Part shown: piece by piece, positions 55,047 through 64,000 of the stretch
How positions within the stretch are numbered: position 1 is the stretch's first letter
How the letters are laid out: each line of letters starts with the position of its first letter
Assembly (NCBI RefSeq): GCF_000018285.1
Contig: NC_009901.1
Coordinates: forward strand, 2,107,001 to 2,171,000
Direction of reading: 5' to 3'
DNA: 64,000 bases
Source: Shewanella pealeana ATCC 700345
GTDB lineage: Bacteria > Pseudomonadota > Gammaproteobacteria > Enterobacterales > Shewanellaceae
Made by a program: the position numbers and the translations under genes
Notes under the pieces: model-generated
The model's input: the letters and a program-made list of their open reading frames with translations, nothing else
Databases searched by the model: none
Told to the model about the DNA's origin: nothing

Positions 55047-55838
55047 TTAGTCACTTTTCTGGGGATTTGCGAGTAGCTCATCGATCAATAACGCGAAAGT
55101 TTGATAGCTCTGAGCGCCGACAACCAGTTTGGGTGAGATTAATTGACCGTTTTCGACCCTACCAATCACGAAACTTGGCGTTCCTCGGATCCCTAAAGAG
55201 GATCCATAGGCCACATCTTGATCAACCTTACTGGAGACTGTTTCATCGATAAGGCAATCTGCAAACATAGTCATGTCTAGCGATAAGTTACTGGCCGTTT
55301 GTTGATACAGTGCATCATCGAGTTGCTGCATATTCTTGAACAGTGAGTCACGCATCGGCCAGTATGCATTTTGTTGTAGGCTGCAGTTTGCGGCAATGGC
55401 GGCGCCTTTAGCTTTAGGGTGGAAGCCCAGTGGAAAGTCGCGAGTGAGATACTGAATCTTGCCTGTATCAATATAATTTGATTTTAACTTGGTGAATGTT
55501 TGATCGATAAAACGTTTGCAGTAAGGGCACTGGTAGTCTGAAAACTCGATAATTGCCAGTTGAGCTGCGGTGTCACCCAGCAAGGGCAGTCTTCCATCGT
55601 CATTAAAGTTTGTTTGGGTGGGGAGGGTTTTATACTGCGGCTTTTGAGATCTCATCGCAATGGTATGAATATCTTTAACTTGGTTCCCAATCGTAACCAT
55701 ATCGCTTTTCAGCTGTGTGATCTCCTGCTTGAGGGAGGTTATCTCTTGTTGTAACTGGGCATCATTTTGTGGCTGACAGCCTGTGATAAACAGTGGTGTC
55801 AGCATTAACGCTATAAACAGGCGCTTATATATTAACAT
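55047..55838 (-). CDS. DsbA-like thioredoxin-fold lipoprotein
   Basis: 263 aa. An N-terminal signal with lipobox LFITGC (Cys near residue 21) is followed by a coiled coil (residues about 26-60) and a DsbA/Thioredoxin_4 domain with the redox site CPYC (FSDYQCPYCKRF near residue 105) and the cis-Pro loop RGTPSFVIG. It should be an outer- or inner-membrane-anchored oxidoreductase or isomerase in the periplasm. It follows the sigma-54 regulator gene by 42 bases and lies between two genes for large Cys-containing exported proteins, its likely clients. Confidence 0.88.
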   Translation of the reverse strand: MLIYKRLFIALMLTPLFITGCQPQNDAQLQQEITSLKQEITQLKSDMVTIGNQVKDIHTIAMRSQKPQYKTLPTQTNFNDDGRLPLLGDTAAQLAIIEFSDYQCPYCKRFIDQTFTKLKSNYIDTGKIQYLTRDFPLGFHPKAKGAAIAANCSLQQNAYWPMRDSLFKNMQQLDDALYQQTASNLSLDMTMFADCLIDETVSSKVDQDVAYGSSLGIRGTPSFVIGRVENGQLISPKLVVGAQSYQTFALLIDELLANPQKSD

Positions 55839-55880
55839 TGTGGGGTCCTCGACTATTCAAGTGGATTCGAACAGCCATCG

Positions 55881-57251
55881 CTAGAGTTTAATTTTGCATT
55901 TCTTGATCAGACGATAGAAGGTGGTTCTGGAGATCTTGAGCTCGCGCGCCGCAGCCGAAATATTGTGGTTATTGCGTTTGATGGCATCGAGTAGTAGCTC
56001 GGTATCGATCACCACCCTATGCTGAGCTAAGTCAACCACATCGTGTTCATCCGGGTTAATATTGGTGATTTTGATCCCTAAATCCGCTGCAGTTAATTGA
56101 TCGCTACTCGCCATGATAATGGCTCTATGTATGCGGTTCTTGAGTTCCCTCACATTGCCAGGCCATTCATAATCGAGCATGGTATCCAGTGCTTTTGGGG
56201 TCAGGGTGTATTTGTGATGTTCGGGACTGAACAGATTAAGGTACTCATTCGCGAGCAGCGGAATGTCCTCTTTATGCTGCCTAAGACTCGGTGCGTGTAG
56301 GTGCAGTATATTGATGCGATAATAGAGATCTTCACGAAAGCGCCCCTCTTCGACAGCGGTTTCAAGATTAACATGGGAAGCGAAGATTATTCGACAATCA
56401 ATGGCTATGTTCCTGCTGCCGCCGAGGCGCTCGATAATATGCTCTTCGAGAAATTGTAGCAGGTTCACTTGAGACTCTAATGTAAGATCACCTATCTCAT
56501 CTAAAAACAGGGTACCTTTATTGGCTCTTTCTATATGGCCTATGTATTGTTTGTCGGCGCCAGTAAAGGCGCCTTTTTCGTGGCCAAAGAGTTCAGAGTG
56601 GATCAAGCTTTGAGGTAAGGCTCCACAGTTGATAGTGATGAAGGGACCAATTTTTCGCCTTGACTGATTATGAATTAAATGTGCACACAGTCCTTTACCC
56701 GTACCGGTTTCGCCACTGATCAGCACGGCCTCATCTGATGTGGCTACTTTGGTTATGTTGCTTCTTAAATTGTTGATGGAACGAGAGTCACCCAATAATG
56801 GTGTTTTTTGGCCGAACTCAGTGCAACCCTTTTGCTCTTTCTGTTTTAACAGTGCCATGCCATAAGCATGCCCAAGAGTCTGGTTAAGATGGTTCCAGTC
56901 GACGGGAAGGTGGTGATAGTCGGTAAAATAGTAGGGTAGGCGAGAAGTGAACTTTACATCTACTGCGTCGATATCGATTAATACGGCTACCCAGATAATG
57001 TTCTGTTGACGCTGATTGAGCTCATTGATACAACTTAGAACCTGATGCTGAATTCCTTTGGATATGACTGCTACAGCAACCTGAAAATTGTATGCTTGCG
57101 CTGCCTTTTTCGCACAGGAAAGTGTATCGGCGACAATGCAGTGCCAACGAAACGGTTTGAGTTCTTTATCATAGCCAAAAAACTCACCAGCAAGGTCAAG
57201 CACAAGGAGTTCTCTACAAGCAATGGGCCTCTTATTTTTAAATTTATTCAC
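55881..57251 (-). CDS. Sigma-54 enhancer-binding protein, VpsR-like architecture
   Basis: 456 aa. The N-terminal domain (about 1-140) looks like a receiver fold that has lost its acidic pocket and phospho-acceptor (AVAVISKG where Asp is expected). The AAA+ domain has Walker A GETGTGKG (180-187), a complete sigma-54 contact loop GAFTGA (227-232) and Walker [13 protein letters not shown] Fis-type helix-turn-helix ends the chain ([18 protein letters not shown]). The plan recalls VpsR of Vibrio, a biofilm regulator that responds to c-di-GMP; that is resemblance only. By position it should drive the two flanking surface protein genes, which share an operator and sigma-54-type promoters. Confidence 0.9.
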   Translation of the reverse strand: MNKFKNKRPIACRELLVLDLAGEFFGYDKELKPFRWHCIVADTLSCAKKAAQAYNFQVAVAVISKGIQHQVLSCINELNQRQQNIIWVAVLIDIDAVDVKFTSRLPYYFTDYHHLPVDWNHLNQTLGHAYGMALLKQKEQKGCTEFGQKTPLLGDSRSINNLRSNITKVATSDEAVLISGETGTGKGLCAHLIHNQSRRKIGPFITINCGALPQSLIHSELFGHEKGAFTGADKQYIGHIERANKGTLFLDEIGDLTLESQVNLLQFLEEHIIERLGGSRNIAIDCRIIFASHVNLETAVEEGRFREDLYYRINILHLHAPSLRQHKEDIPLLANEYLNLFSPEHHKYTLTPKALDTMLDYEWPGNVRELKNRIHRAIIMASSDQLTAADLGIKITNINPDEHDVVDLAQHRVVIDTELLLDAIKRNNHNISAAARELKISRTTFYRLIKKCKIKL

Positions 57252-57509
57252 GGTTCTCCTTTAGAGAAACTCTGTGTCGGCGCCCTCAATGGCTAACTAT
57301 CGATGTTTAAATTTTAGGTAGGATCTGGCGGAACGCAAGTCGAAAGGTAGGTAAAAATGTCGTATTGTTGACGTTTGGTGATATTTTGACGTTGCGTGTG
57401 TCGATGTTGGCTTTGAATCAGATTTTATCTTAGTTCCACCAGATTTAAGCTGAGGTAGAAGTGAAGCTCATCCCTGAGCTAGGTTTAGGTATTTTACCAA
57501 TTGCTGGTA

Positions 57510-59825
57510 TTAATATGCGACGGGCAGTGCTGGGCACTGACTAGGATTGCTTGGTACGTACTTAACTCCGTTTCCATCGGCAACTTTCATGTTATTAAAG
57601 GTATCTAACAAGGTTTTGTAGTGATTTTGCGCTGCGGCATCTGTACCTTGCCACGCAGCGATTGCAGCAGAAACGATATCTGCGGTAGACATAGTGCCTC
57701 CACCTGGCATCATTAACACGGCGTCACCACCGAGGCGATACTCAATATTGAACAAAAATGCCAGTAATTGCTGAGCGAGCTGCTCTCTTGGATCGCCGCC
57801 GCCATTGCTATCAATCAAGAAATGAGACACCTCGGCCTTGACCGTACCGGCACCTGCAGAGATCCCGTCAGTGACTTTGTCATTCTTGTAAGCGGGATCG
57901 ACTAAAGTACCATTAGTGAACATGCCATCAAATGGCTCATCACCTTTACCGAAATAGCTAGTCTCACTGTCATAAGGATCTAATGTATTGATATAACTTG
58001 TGACAAAGGCTGTCTCCATTTCGCCTAAGCCATTCTTGTTATGCCAATAACCTTTAGTACCGAAACTCGCTTCGTTGAAGCAGATATTGGTGAATACCAC
58101 ATCACCGAGAGGGTCGCTGCTATTGTCTAGATAGGCATTACCCATAATAGGTGGTTGCCTACCATCGGGGCCGCTGGCCTCGGAGCGCACATCAAACTCA
58201 ATGGTGATACTTGATGTCGCCATCCAGCCTTGCGCTGTTGCTTCCTCTACTTGATAGTAGTCTGATGGATACTGAGTAAGCGGTGCATCACCATAACCGT
58301 TTGGTAATAGTACGCCAAAGGTCATCTCACCGTTGGCATCGGTCATTCGATTTGCATAACCGTTTTCTAGGATCGGGTCTGCAGTGAGTCCAAAACGTGC
58401 AACCACTTCGGCATACACATCACTATTTACTGTGCTACTAATTGTATCGGGGACTGGTCCACCATTGGATTCCAACAAACTTGGGGCATATTTTAATCTA
58501 ACAGGCCAGTTGGCTAGCCCAACTTCGTTACCATCTTGGATACCGTTATTGTTAGTATCGAAGATTTTTTTCACTTTAATATTGGCAAAACCCACCTGAC
58601 TTAAGGTGATAGTAATTTGCGGGTCACTACTGACCAAAGGCTCAACACCTAAGGCTGCAGGTATAAAGTCAGAGAACTCATTACTGGTATGAGGCGCTAA
58701 ACCATCATCAAACAGGTCTGGACAAGGCATTTCCATGACAAAGCGCTGAATAAAGTCATTAGCGTCGTCGCCATCCCAAAGATTAGGGTCCTCGGGGCCG
58801 GTATTGAGTGAACTGAAAGCCTGGTAGTCATGAACATAGCCAGAAGTGGTGAAATACTGACTGTTAAGGTTTTTGTCTTGATCTTCGGTCCATCTGAAGT
58901 GGTCTAAAGACCAGATATCATTTAACTGGCCTAGAGCTTCTTTGAGCAAAATAGTGGTTGGATCGCCACTTGACTCATCATTGGTATTATCGGCATTACG
59001 GACATTTAAACCATCTTCGATACCATATTGCCATTGCCAGATAAACTTCTCGCCTAGGTCTAAACGGCAGTTTAAGTTGGCGTCGTGATAGTTACGTAGT
59101 GCAATAATACCAAACTGCGGTTTTTTCTCTTTTACCTTAAAATTATCGGTCTTGGCGAAACGAGGAATAAAGCCGTGGAAGTTTCCTGCTTGATAACCCT
59201 CTTGGTTAGGCTGATTCGCAGCTCCCATACCGCCACCGTCATCAAACTCATTAATGGGATCATAATCACCAACAGGTGTTATCCATGCTTTATAAACGCC
59301 ACCATTATTGGGTGTATCGTCATAGGGGTAGAGTTGAATAACCATGGCATGCAGGGGATCGCCGCCGTGATCTATATCGGAATTAAATTCGTGAACCGCC
59401 ATGGTTTTGTTACCATTGGTCGGGTATTCAGTACAGGAAACTGCTTGCCAAACGCCTTTTTGTTTGACGTAGTTTGTTCCGCCCGCACCTGGGTACTCGG
59501 TGATGACACCATTTTCGATTTTAATCTCACGGCAACTAATATGGTCTCTAGAGAGTAGATCTTTACCGCTGGGATCGGTAACTTGGAAGTAGTAATTGCC
59601 ATCAGGAAGTGCTGCGGCAGAAGCCGGAGCATTCATTCTCGGTCCACCATCAAGATAGACTTCGAGTTTACTGCCATATCTCACATTCTCATTAACTATG
59701 CCACCGTCGTCAGTGGTCGTGAAAATTGCACCCGATAGAGCGTTAGCCCCTATCGGCAGCCCTGCAAGGACAAGCGCTGCGAACATAGGTAAGACTGAGA
59801 ATCGAGGTTTACTGCGAATATTCAT
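57510..59825 (-). CDS. Large exported protein with SdrD B-like domain
   Basis: About 771 aa from ATG 59825 (GAGGTG upstream; the frame opens six codons earlier). The signal peptide ends near GANA. A middle region (residues about 420-560) has the SdrD/Cna-B signature IKVKKIFDTNNNGIQDGNE followed by a beta-sandwich and GYANRMTDANGEMTFGVL. The C-terminal 190 residues start at TKGYWHNKNGLGEME and look like a separate helical domain. Several paired cysteines occur. No LPXTG or PEP-CTERM is seen. I recognise no whole-protein family. It shares operator and promoter style with the gene at 51857, so both probably act together, perhaps in an extracellular matrix. Confidence 0.8.
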   Translation of the reverse strand: MNIRSKPRFSVLPMFAALVLAGLPIGANALSGAIFTTTDDGGIVNENVRYGSKLEVYLDGGPRMNAPASAAALPDGNYYFQVTDPSGKDLLSRDHISCREIKIENGVITEYPGAGGTNYVKQKGVWQAVSCTEYPTNGNKTMAVHEFNSDIDHGGDPLHAMVIQLYPYDDTPNNGGVYKAWITPVGDYDPINEFDDGGGMGAANQPNQEGYQAGNFHGFIPRFAKTDNFKVKEKKPQFGIIALRNYHDANLNCRLDLGEKFIWQWQYGIEDGLNVRNADNTNDESSGDPTTILLKEALGQLNDIWSLDHFRWTEDQDKNLNSQYFTTSGYVHDYQAFSSLNTGPEDPNLWDGDDANDFIQRFVMEMPCPDLFDDGLAPHTSNEFSDFIPAALGVEPLVSSDPQITITLSQVGFANIKVKKIFDTNNNGIQDGNEVGLANWPVRLKYAPSLLESNGGPVPDTISSTVNSDVYAEVVARFGLTADPILENGYANRMTDANGEMTFGVLLPNGYGDAPLTQYPSDYYQVEEATAQGWMATSSITIEFDVRSEASGPDGRQPPIMGNAYLDNSSDPLGDVVFTNICFNEASFGTKGYWHNKNGLGEMETAFVTSYINTLDPYDSETSYFGKGDEPFDGMFTNGTLVDPAYKNDKVTDGISAGAGTVKAEVSHFLIDSNGGGDPREQLAQQLLAFLFNIEYRLGGDAVLMMPGGGTMSTADIVSAAIAAWQGTDAAAQNHYKTLLDTFNNMKVADGNGVKYVPSNPSQCPALPVAY

Positions 59826-59865
59826 AATAGACACCTCATTCATCGCATTGTTTGTACAGATTTAA

Positions 59866-59882
59866 TACATATATGGTGCCAA
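59866..59882 (-). promoter_or_regulatory. Putative sigma-54 promoter of the SdrD-like protein gene
   Basis: On the minus strand TTGGCACCATATATGTA has a perfect -24 element (TTGGCAC) and, at the correct N10 spacing, GT instead of GC at -12. The start would be near 59855, about 30 bases before the ATG at 59825. Confidence 0.55.
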
Positions 59883-59974
59883 TAATTTATTTGATATTAT
59901 TCAAATGGTTATGTTTTTCTTGGATGAGGGAGTGTAACAGGTAGAAGTTGTTTTGATTTATCTTGATTTTTTTC

Positions 59975-60016
59975 AGTTACTTAAACTGTTTCATAAGTGG
60001 AACAGTTTAAGTAACT
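59975..60016. promoter_or_regulatory. Palindromic operator, copy 2, inside a 16-bp-arm inverted repeat
   Basis: AGTTACTTAAACTGTT (59975-59990) and its exact reverse complement (60001-60016) flank a 10-nt spacer. The core at 59987-60004, TGTTTCA-TAAG-TGGAACA, matches the operator at 54493-54510 with one change in the right half. The centre lies about 140 bases upstream of the predicted sigma-54 start site, a typical enhancer position. Confidence 0.65.
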
Positions 60017-60077
60017 AAGAGGTATTTGGATTTTGATGTTAGCAAAGTACAGGGTAAGTGATGTGGTATTATATTCA

Positions 60078-60095
60078 TGATTATAGGGTGAAACA
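60078..60095. promoter_or_regulatory. Possible third operator half-site
   Basis: TGATTAT-AGGG-TGAAACA keeps the right half TGAAACA and the GGG spacer of copy 1, but only about four of seven bases of the left half. It lies some 230 bases upstream of the predicted start of the SdrD-like gene and could be a second, weaker site. Confidence 0.35.
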
Positions 60096-60161
60096 GCCTT
60101 AAATATTCATAAATAGCCATGTGCTCTTACTGTATGTTGCAATGGCGAGTTAACTTCTGTG

Positions 60162-61601
60162 TCAGTAATAAAAAACGGCTAATTCATAAAGTTCAGCGTT
60201 ATCGTCATATGATTCATACTTTGCTTGTATAGTGAACTTCTCTGTCTCAATATCAACCTGTTCAAAATTATCTATCGCATCACTGAAATAGGCTAGCATT
60301 CCTTGCTTATCAAGAGGGAGTTTCATGGCATTTATTGACTTGATAAAGGCACTTTCACTAGCATTTGCGAATAGAGGCTCTGTTAACTTTATTTCTTCAA
60401 GCTGCTGATGATTAAATCTCAATAAAATATGATTCCCGACTAACCACCAAGCGTTATCGTCACTGGCAATATTGATTTTAATGGCTAGAGGAACTTGGCT
60501 TGTTAGCTCATCTAATGTGAGAAGAGAGGGGGCGCTAAGTGATAGGCGTTTAAATAGCCATTCTTGTTGTGATGCAGTCAAACTTGCGGGCTTATCGACC
60601 TTAAATGAGGTGTTTATTTGGCTTAGTGTGAAATGCGTTAGCAAGTGTTCTGGCTCAGACGCCATCTCAGGATGAAATGTTTCAAACTCAAGAAGTAAGT
60701 TTTGTTGATTATCTTTAACAAGCAGCTGATTCCTCTTTGCGTTAACTTGTTTTGATGCGAGTGCCAATTTTACTTGGTTAATATCGCTTTTTTGAGCTGA
60801 TACTCCCTCAATTCTCCAATGAGTATCATCAAAGCCTTCTCTGAACCCAATAGTGTTAAGTCCCGTGCTGTTTAACAAATCAAGTTTGGTGCTGACTATT
60901 TCCAGTTTATTTTGGGTAAATAAGTACCAAAGGTTTCTGCCGTAGCCAAGAACAAGCTGGTTCCGCTCTAATTTGATTTCAATACTAGCAGGGCCAAGTG
61001 TCTTAACGACATCTTGTATAGTGCTTCCAAGCTTTAGGCTGTAAACAGCTTCAGAAACAGAGACATTTGCTGGTGGAAGCGCAATTTTTTGAGCCAGTTG
61101 GTAAGGGGAGGGAGACGATAATTCATCTACATCGAATGTATACTCGTATGAAAGCTTGTGTACCTTGTAGCCTTCAGCGTTATAAGGTGCAGCTATCGTT
61201 GAAAGGGCCTTATTGTCTACACACATTTTAAAAGCTTGAGCTTGGATATGAGTGTTGAGCGTTTTGCGTACGTATTCATCTGATGCCGGTTTAAATCTGC
61301 TGCTATAGTTTGTCACCCTATGGTTAACATGAGTGATAATAACCGCATCAGCTCCATTCCCAATAGCCTTTTGACTAAGTTGTGCCACAGCGAGCGATAA
61401 GGACTTCTCCTGCGGGTTACCCTCTTGGTCTAACATTTCAAGATCTTCTGTTTTTAGGCTAATGACACCTAAATCTTTTTCGATACAGCTGGGTTTATGA
61501 TTAAAAATAACTTTATTAGGTACTGCATTTGCTTGTGTTAATGGTAGGAGTAAGCCGCCAAAAATTATAGTGCTTAACTTGGTTATTAATTGCATTTCCA
61601 T
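60162..61601 (-). CDS. Exported protein of unknown function
   Basis: 479 aa with a signal peptide (cleavage near TQANA, residue 26) and two cysteines (Cys38 and one near 127) that may pair. The first 130 residues contain a GNGADAVIITHVNHRV segment that recalls small envelope-stress or metal-binding folds; the remainder, about 350 residues, has two similar parts with KLGSTIQDVVKTLGPAS and DDTHWRIEG-type strands. I recognise no family. It is a single gene on the minus strand, upstream of the surface region. A1 AAGGAA precedes the ATG by 12 bases. Confidence 0.7.
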   Translation of the reverse strand: MEMQLITKLSTIIFGGLLLPLTQANAVPNKVIFNHKPSCIEKDLGVISLKTEDLEMLDQEGNPQEKSLSLAVAQLSQKAIGNGADAVIITHVNHRVTNYSSRFKPASDEYVRKTLNTHIQAQAFKMCVDNKALSTIAAPYNAEGYKVHKLSYEYTFDVDELSSPSPYQLAQKIALPPANVSVSEAVYSLKLGSTIQDVVKTLGPASIEIKLERNQLVLGYGRNLWYLFTQNKLEIVSTKLDLLNSTGLNTIGFREGFDDTHWRIEGVSAQKSDINQVKLALASKQVNAKRNQLLVKDNQQNLLLEFETFHPEMASEPEHLLTHFTLSQINTSFKVDKPASLTASQQEWLFKRLSLSAPSLLTLDELTSQVPLAIKINIASDDNAWWLVGNHILLRFNHQQLEEIKLTEPLFANASESAFIKSINAMKLPLDKQGMLAYFSDAIDNFEQVDIETEKFTIQAKYESYDDNAELYELAVFYY

Positions 61602-61803
61602 ATGCTGAGTTGTTCCTTTTAATTACTCTACTTCAATATCAAAGAGTTAGAAATTACTTAGTAGATTGTATATAGCCCCCACTTCTAAATGGTATTCAAA
61701 TAGAGAGCAACCTGCGCTAGTCATATCAGTTAAGGTCTTTGTTTATGTCTATGAAGTCAAATGAGAATTTCGATAGTTTGTATTTATGGTATCGATCTAA
61801 ATA

Positions 61804-61829
61804 AAAAAGGCTGAATGAACAGCCTTTTT
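61804..61829 (-). terminator. Terminator of the RND pump gene
   Basis: AAAAAGGCT / AGCCTTTTT stem with T-run on the minus strand, about 47 bases beyond the pump's stop codon. The same hairpin carries T residues on the other strand. Confidence 0.85.
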
Positions 61830-61875
61830 AGTTTTTCAAGTGTGAGTTTTATCTAGGTGTTGCTCTGCTCCAATT

Positions 61876-64000
61876 TTAGCTCATCCAAGGTAACAACTTT
61901 CTAGAGAAACTGTCTGCTTGTCCGAGGCGAATCGCGCTGCGATGGCGCATTCTATAAAGCGCCTGGTAACATAGCGGAACCAAATACAGGCTAGTCACGG
62001 TTGAGAAGGTGAGGCCACCGATAATGGCAATCGCCATCGGTGAATATGACGGGCCGCCGCCTCCGAGTTGGGTATCTCCCATGGCAAGTGGCACTAGACC
62101 AAGTACAGTCGTACCTACTGTCATCAGCACCGGACGCAATCGGGTATAACACACGGCGCTGATGGTGTCAGATAGCTTGTCTAGCTCGGGTGAAAGCTGA
62201 TTTATCTGATCAACCAATACAATGCCGTTATTGACCACAATTCCCATCAAAATCAAAATACCTATCATCGCCATAATTGACATAGGTGTGCCGGTAAACA
62301 GCAGTGCCCAGAACACGCCGGTAATAGAGAACAGAATCGAGGTGATAATCGCCGTTGGTAATAGTAGTGACTCAAACAGCGCCGCCATGACGATATAGAT
62401 CATCGCAATGGCCAATATCATATTGGTTGCCATCACCGCTTCATCTTCGTCTTGCTTTTGAAAACCGCCTCTAAGTGAGTAACCATAACCGGCTGGGAAG
62501 TTAATGTTTTCCATCACTTGGGTGATTTTGTCCTGAGCTTCCTCTGTTGTCAGCTCGTCTAAGTTGGCCCCAATCGATAATGCGGTTTGTCTGTCGTAAT
62601 GCCTAATGGTGTCAAATCTTGGCAAAATTTCGATTTTGGCTAAGCTGTCTAAGGTATAAACGCGGTTATCAATTCTGATCACTGGTAGCTGCTTTAACTT
62701 TTCAAGTGACAGTCGCCACTGTTGCTCAAAGGCCATCTCGATGCGCAGCTCTCCACTGGGATCGTGACGAAATGAGCGTAAGGGGCTACCTCTAAGGGCC
62801 ATAGAGATGCTTGAGGCGATTTCATTGAGTTTTAAGTCCAGTCTGGCCGCCATCTGGCGGTCGATACGGATCACCACCTCTTGCTGCGCACCATTTAGCT
62901 CTGAGCGTACATCGGTAAGGCCATCAATATTGCTCAGCAGAGGGATAACTTGCTCACTAAGGTGAATTAACTCTGTAGTCGAGCGTCCGGTAAGCGACAC
63001 CCGTACCCCATTGTTTTCCCCACCCCAACCAAATTGCGGCTTAGCAATGGCAAATTTGGGGAAGCCTTCACGTATGGTTTTCTTAAGTGCCTTCATATCG
63101 ACTTCGGTATCTTCTTTTAAAATCAGAGTCGATTGACCTCTATCGGCAGCAAAATAGCTGTATACCGAGTCAATTTGGAACTCGTCCTTATTGGCATAAA
63201 GGTAGGTTTCCATGCGAGTTATCATCGCCTCGGTAACATCTAAGCTATGGCGGCCCTCGACTTGGTAGTTGATATACAAGCGGTTATTGCCTTCACCGTC
63301 GGACTGATCTTGCTTCACCATGCTCAGTGGTAGCGCCGTCGAAGCTAGAATAACAATGGCTAGTACGCCTGAAATACGCGGGTGCGCCAATATCCAGTTG
63401 AGGCTAGTTTGGTATCTCGCTTGAAGCTGACTCTTTTTAGGCGCCTTCTTTTGGCTAAAGCTCATCCTACTGAGCATTAACGGCAATAGGGTCTTAGCGA
63501 CCAACAAAGAGGCGGCAAGGGAGATACAGATGGCGATGGCCACATGTTCTAAGAAGATGGTCAGCTCGACTTTTACACCAAAGATATTGGGCAAAAACAC
63601 AATGGCAGTCGTTAGTGTGCCAGCAAGCACGGCAAGCGAGACTTTATCGACGCCGCGAAGAATGGCGCTGCTATTTATCTTGGCCACTCCCACTTCTTGT
63701 ACTGAGCCATCTGCTATTTGAGCCTGTTTCTGCTGCAGCACGCTTTCGGTGACCACCACGGCATTATCAATTAGCATACCGACGGCTAGCAATAGTCCCA
63801 TCATCGACAAGATATTAAGGCTATAACCTAAAAAGTACATGGCGGCCAGAGTCATACAGATGGCGATAGGCACTGATGAGACGATAACTAAGGTCATCTT
63901 CAGATCCCGCAGGAACAGATATAAGACCACAAACGAGAGCAGGGCACCGATAAGTCCGGCTGTGAGCAAGTCGCGCAGCGAAGAAGTTACGCCGTAGGCC
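61876..64000 (-). CDS. RND efflux pump permease, N-terminus cut by the window edge
   Basis: The visible part is about 708 residues, and the frame continues open past base 64000, so the start lies outside the window. The segment RDLLTAGLIGALLSFVVLYLFLRDLK is the middle of an AcrB/HAE-1-type permease: first visible helices, then a periplasmic porter region (residues about 250-500) and a last block of six helices with GIVVNNGIVLVDQI and ALRGSP. RND pumps extrude drugs, dyes or metals with a membrane-fusion protein and an outer-membrane channel. The adaptor gene would lie to the right. Confidence 0.92.
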   Translation of the reverse strand, partial: AYGVTSSLRDLLTAGLIGALLSFVVLYLFLRDLKMTLVIVSSVPIAICMTLAAMYFLGYSLNILSMMGLLLAVGMLIDNAVVVTESVLQQKQAQIADGSVQEVGVAKINSSAILRGVDKVSLAVLAGTLTTAIVFLPNIFGVKVELTIFLEHVAIAICISLAASLLVAKTLLPLMLSRMSFSQKKAPKKSQLQARYQTSLNWILAHPRISGVLAIVILASTALPLSMVKQDQSDGEGNNRLYINYQVEGRHSLDVTEAMITRMETYLYANKDEFQIDSVYSYFAADRGQSTLILKEDTEVDMKALKKTIREGFPKFAIAKPQFGWGGENNGVRVSLTGRSTTELIHLSEQVIPLLSNIDGLTDVRSELNGAQQEVVIRIDRQMAARLDLKLNEIASSISMALRGSPLRSFRHDPSGELRIEMAFEQQWRLSLEKLKQLPVIRIDNRVYTLDSLAKIEILPRFDTIRHYDRQTALSIGANLDELTTEEAQDKITQVMENINFPAGYGYSLRGGFQKQDEDEAVMATNMILAIAMIYIVMAALFESLLLPTAIITSILFSITGVFWALLFTGTPMSIMAMIGILILMGIVVNNGIVLVDQINQLSPELDKLSDTISAVCYTRLRPVLMTVGTTVLGLVPLAMGDTQLGGGGPSYSPMAIAIIGGLTFSTVTSLYLVPLCYQALYRMRHRSAIRLGQADSFSRKLLPWMS

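Noticed and set aside
1..64000. CRISPR arrays, insertion sequences, prophage, integrons
   Set aside because: No spaced direct repeats of suitable length, no transposase, integrase or phage structural gene was seen; short tandem repeats have no spacers.

Overview
The window reads as chromosomal DNA of a marine gammaproteobacterium, most probably Shewanella. This is judged from the yejM-yejL/yejK block, the msbA-lpxK-ycaR block, a tiny periplasmic multihaem c-type cytochrome, a polyhydroxyalkanoate operon and the general style of the proteins; no database was consulted. Coding density is normal and there is no insertion sequence, prophage or CRISPR array. One tRNA-Pro(GGG) is present. The last gene runs off the right edge.

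Layout. (1) 0.2-5.1 kb: a sulfatase locus, with a soluble GAF histidine kinase, a NarL-type regulator and an anaerobic sulfatase maturase on the minus strand, divergent from a secreted Ser-type arylsulfatase. (2) 5.2-13.8 kb: a MoxR/DUF58/DUF4381/VWA/VWA-TPR/BatD operon followed by a small exported protein and a PafA-like alkaline phosphatase. (3) 14.3-20.7 kb: a 2OG-Fe(II) oxygenase, a PhoP/PhoQ-like pair, and a phosphonate/selenate-type ABC transporter whose permease is two fused modules. (4) 22.0-24.6 kb: phaP-phaC-phaJ. (5) 25.1-29.3 kb: a secreted coiled-coil protein with a near-consensus sigma-54 promoter, divergent from a kinase and an NtrC-type regulator. (6) 29.4-36.4 kb: a LysE exporter, nadE, an alpha/beta hydrolase, a diguanylate cyclase, a mini tri-haem cytochrome and the tRNA. 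(7) 36.5-48.2 kb: envelope and housekeeping genes (yejM, yejL, yejK, a tandem PTPS-like protein, an M23 peptidase, a DUF2062 protein, comEC, msbA, lpxK, ycaR). (8) 48.6-61.6 kb: an accessory surface/secretion region with an M11-like metalloprotease, two large Cys-containing exported proteins, a DsbA-like lipoprotein and a sigma-54 enhancer-binding protein. (9) 61.9-64.0 kb: a partial RND efflux pump.

The best candidate for an undescribed system is region 8. The two large exported proteins (51.9-54.2 and 57.5-59.8 kb) each carry, upstream, an 18-bp operator of the form TGTTTCA-N4-TGRAACA and, closer to the gene, a GG-N10-G[C/T] sigma-54 promoter. Between them lie an enhancer-binding protein with an intact GAFTGA loop and a DsbA-like lipoprotein suited to folding disulfide-containing exported proteins. 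I infer a compact sigma-54 regulon for secreted or matrix proteins. A second sigma-54 circuit at 25-29 kb has a secreted coiled-coil protein that shares a short motif with the periplasmic part of the neighbouring kinase, suggesting a sensor/ligand or feedback relationship.
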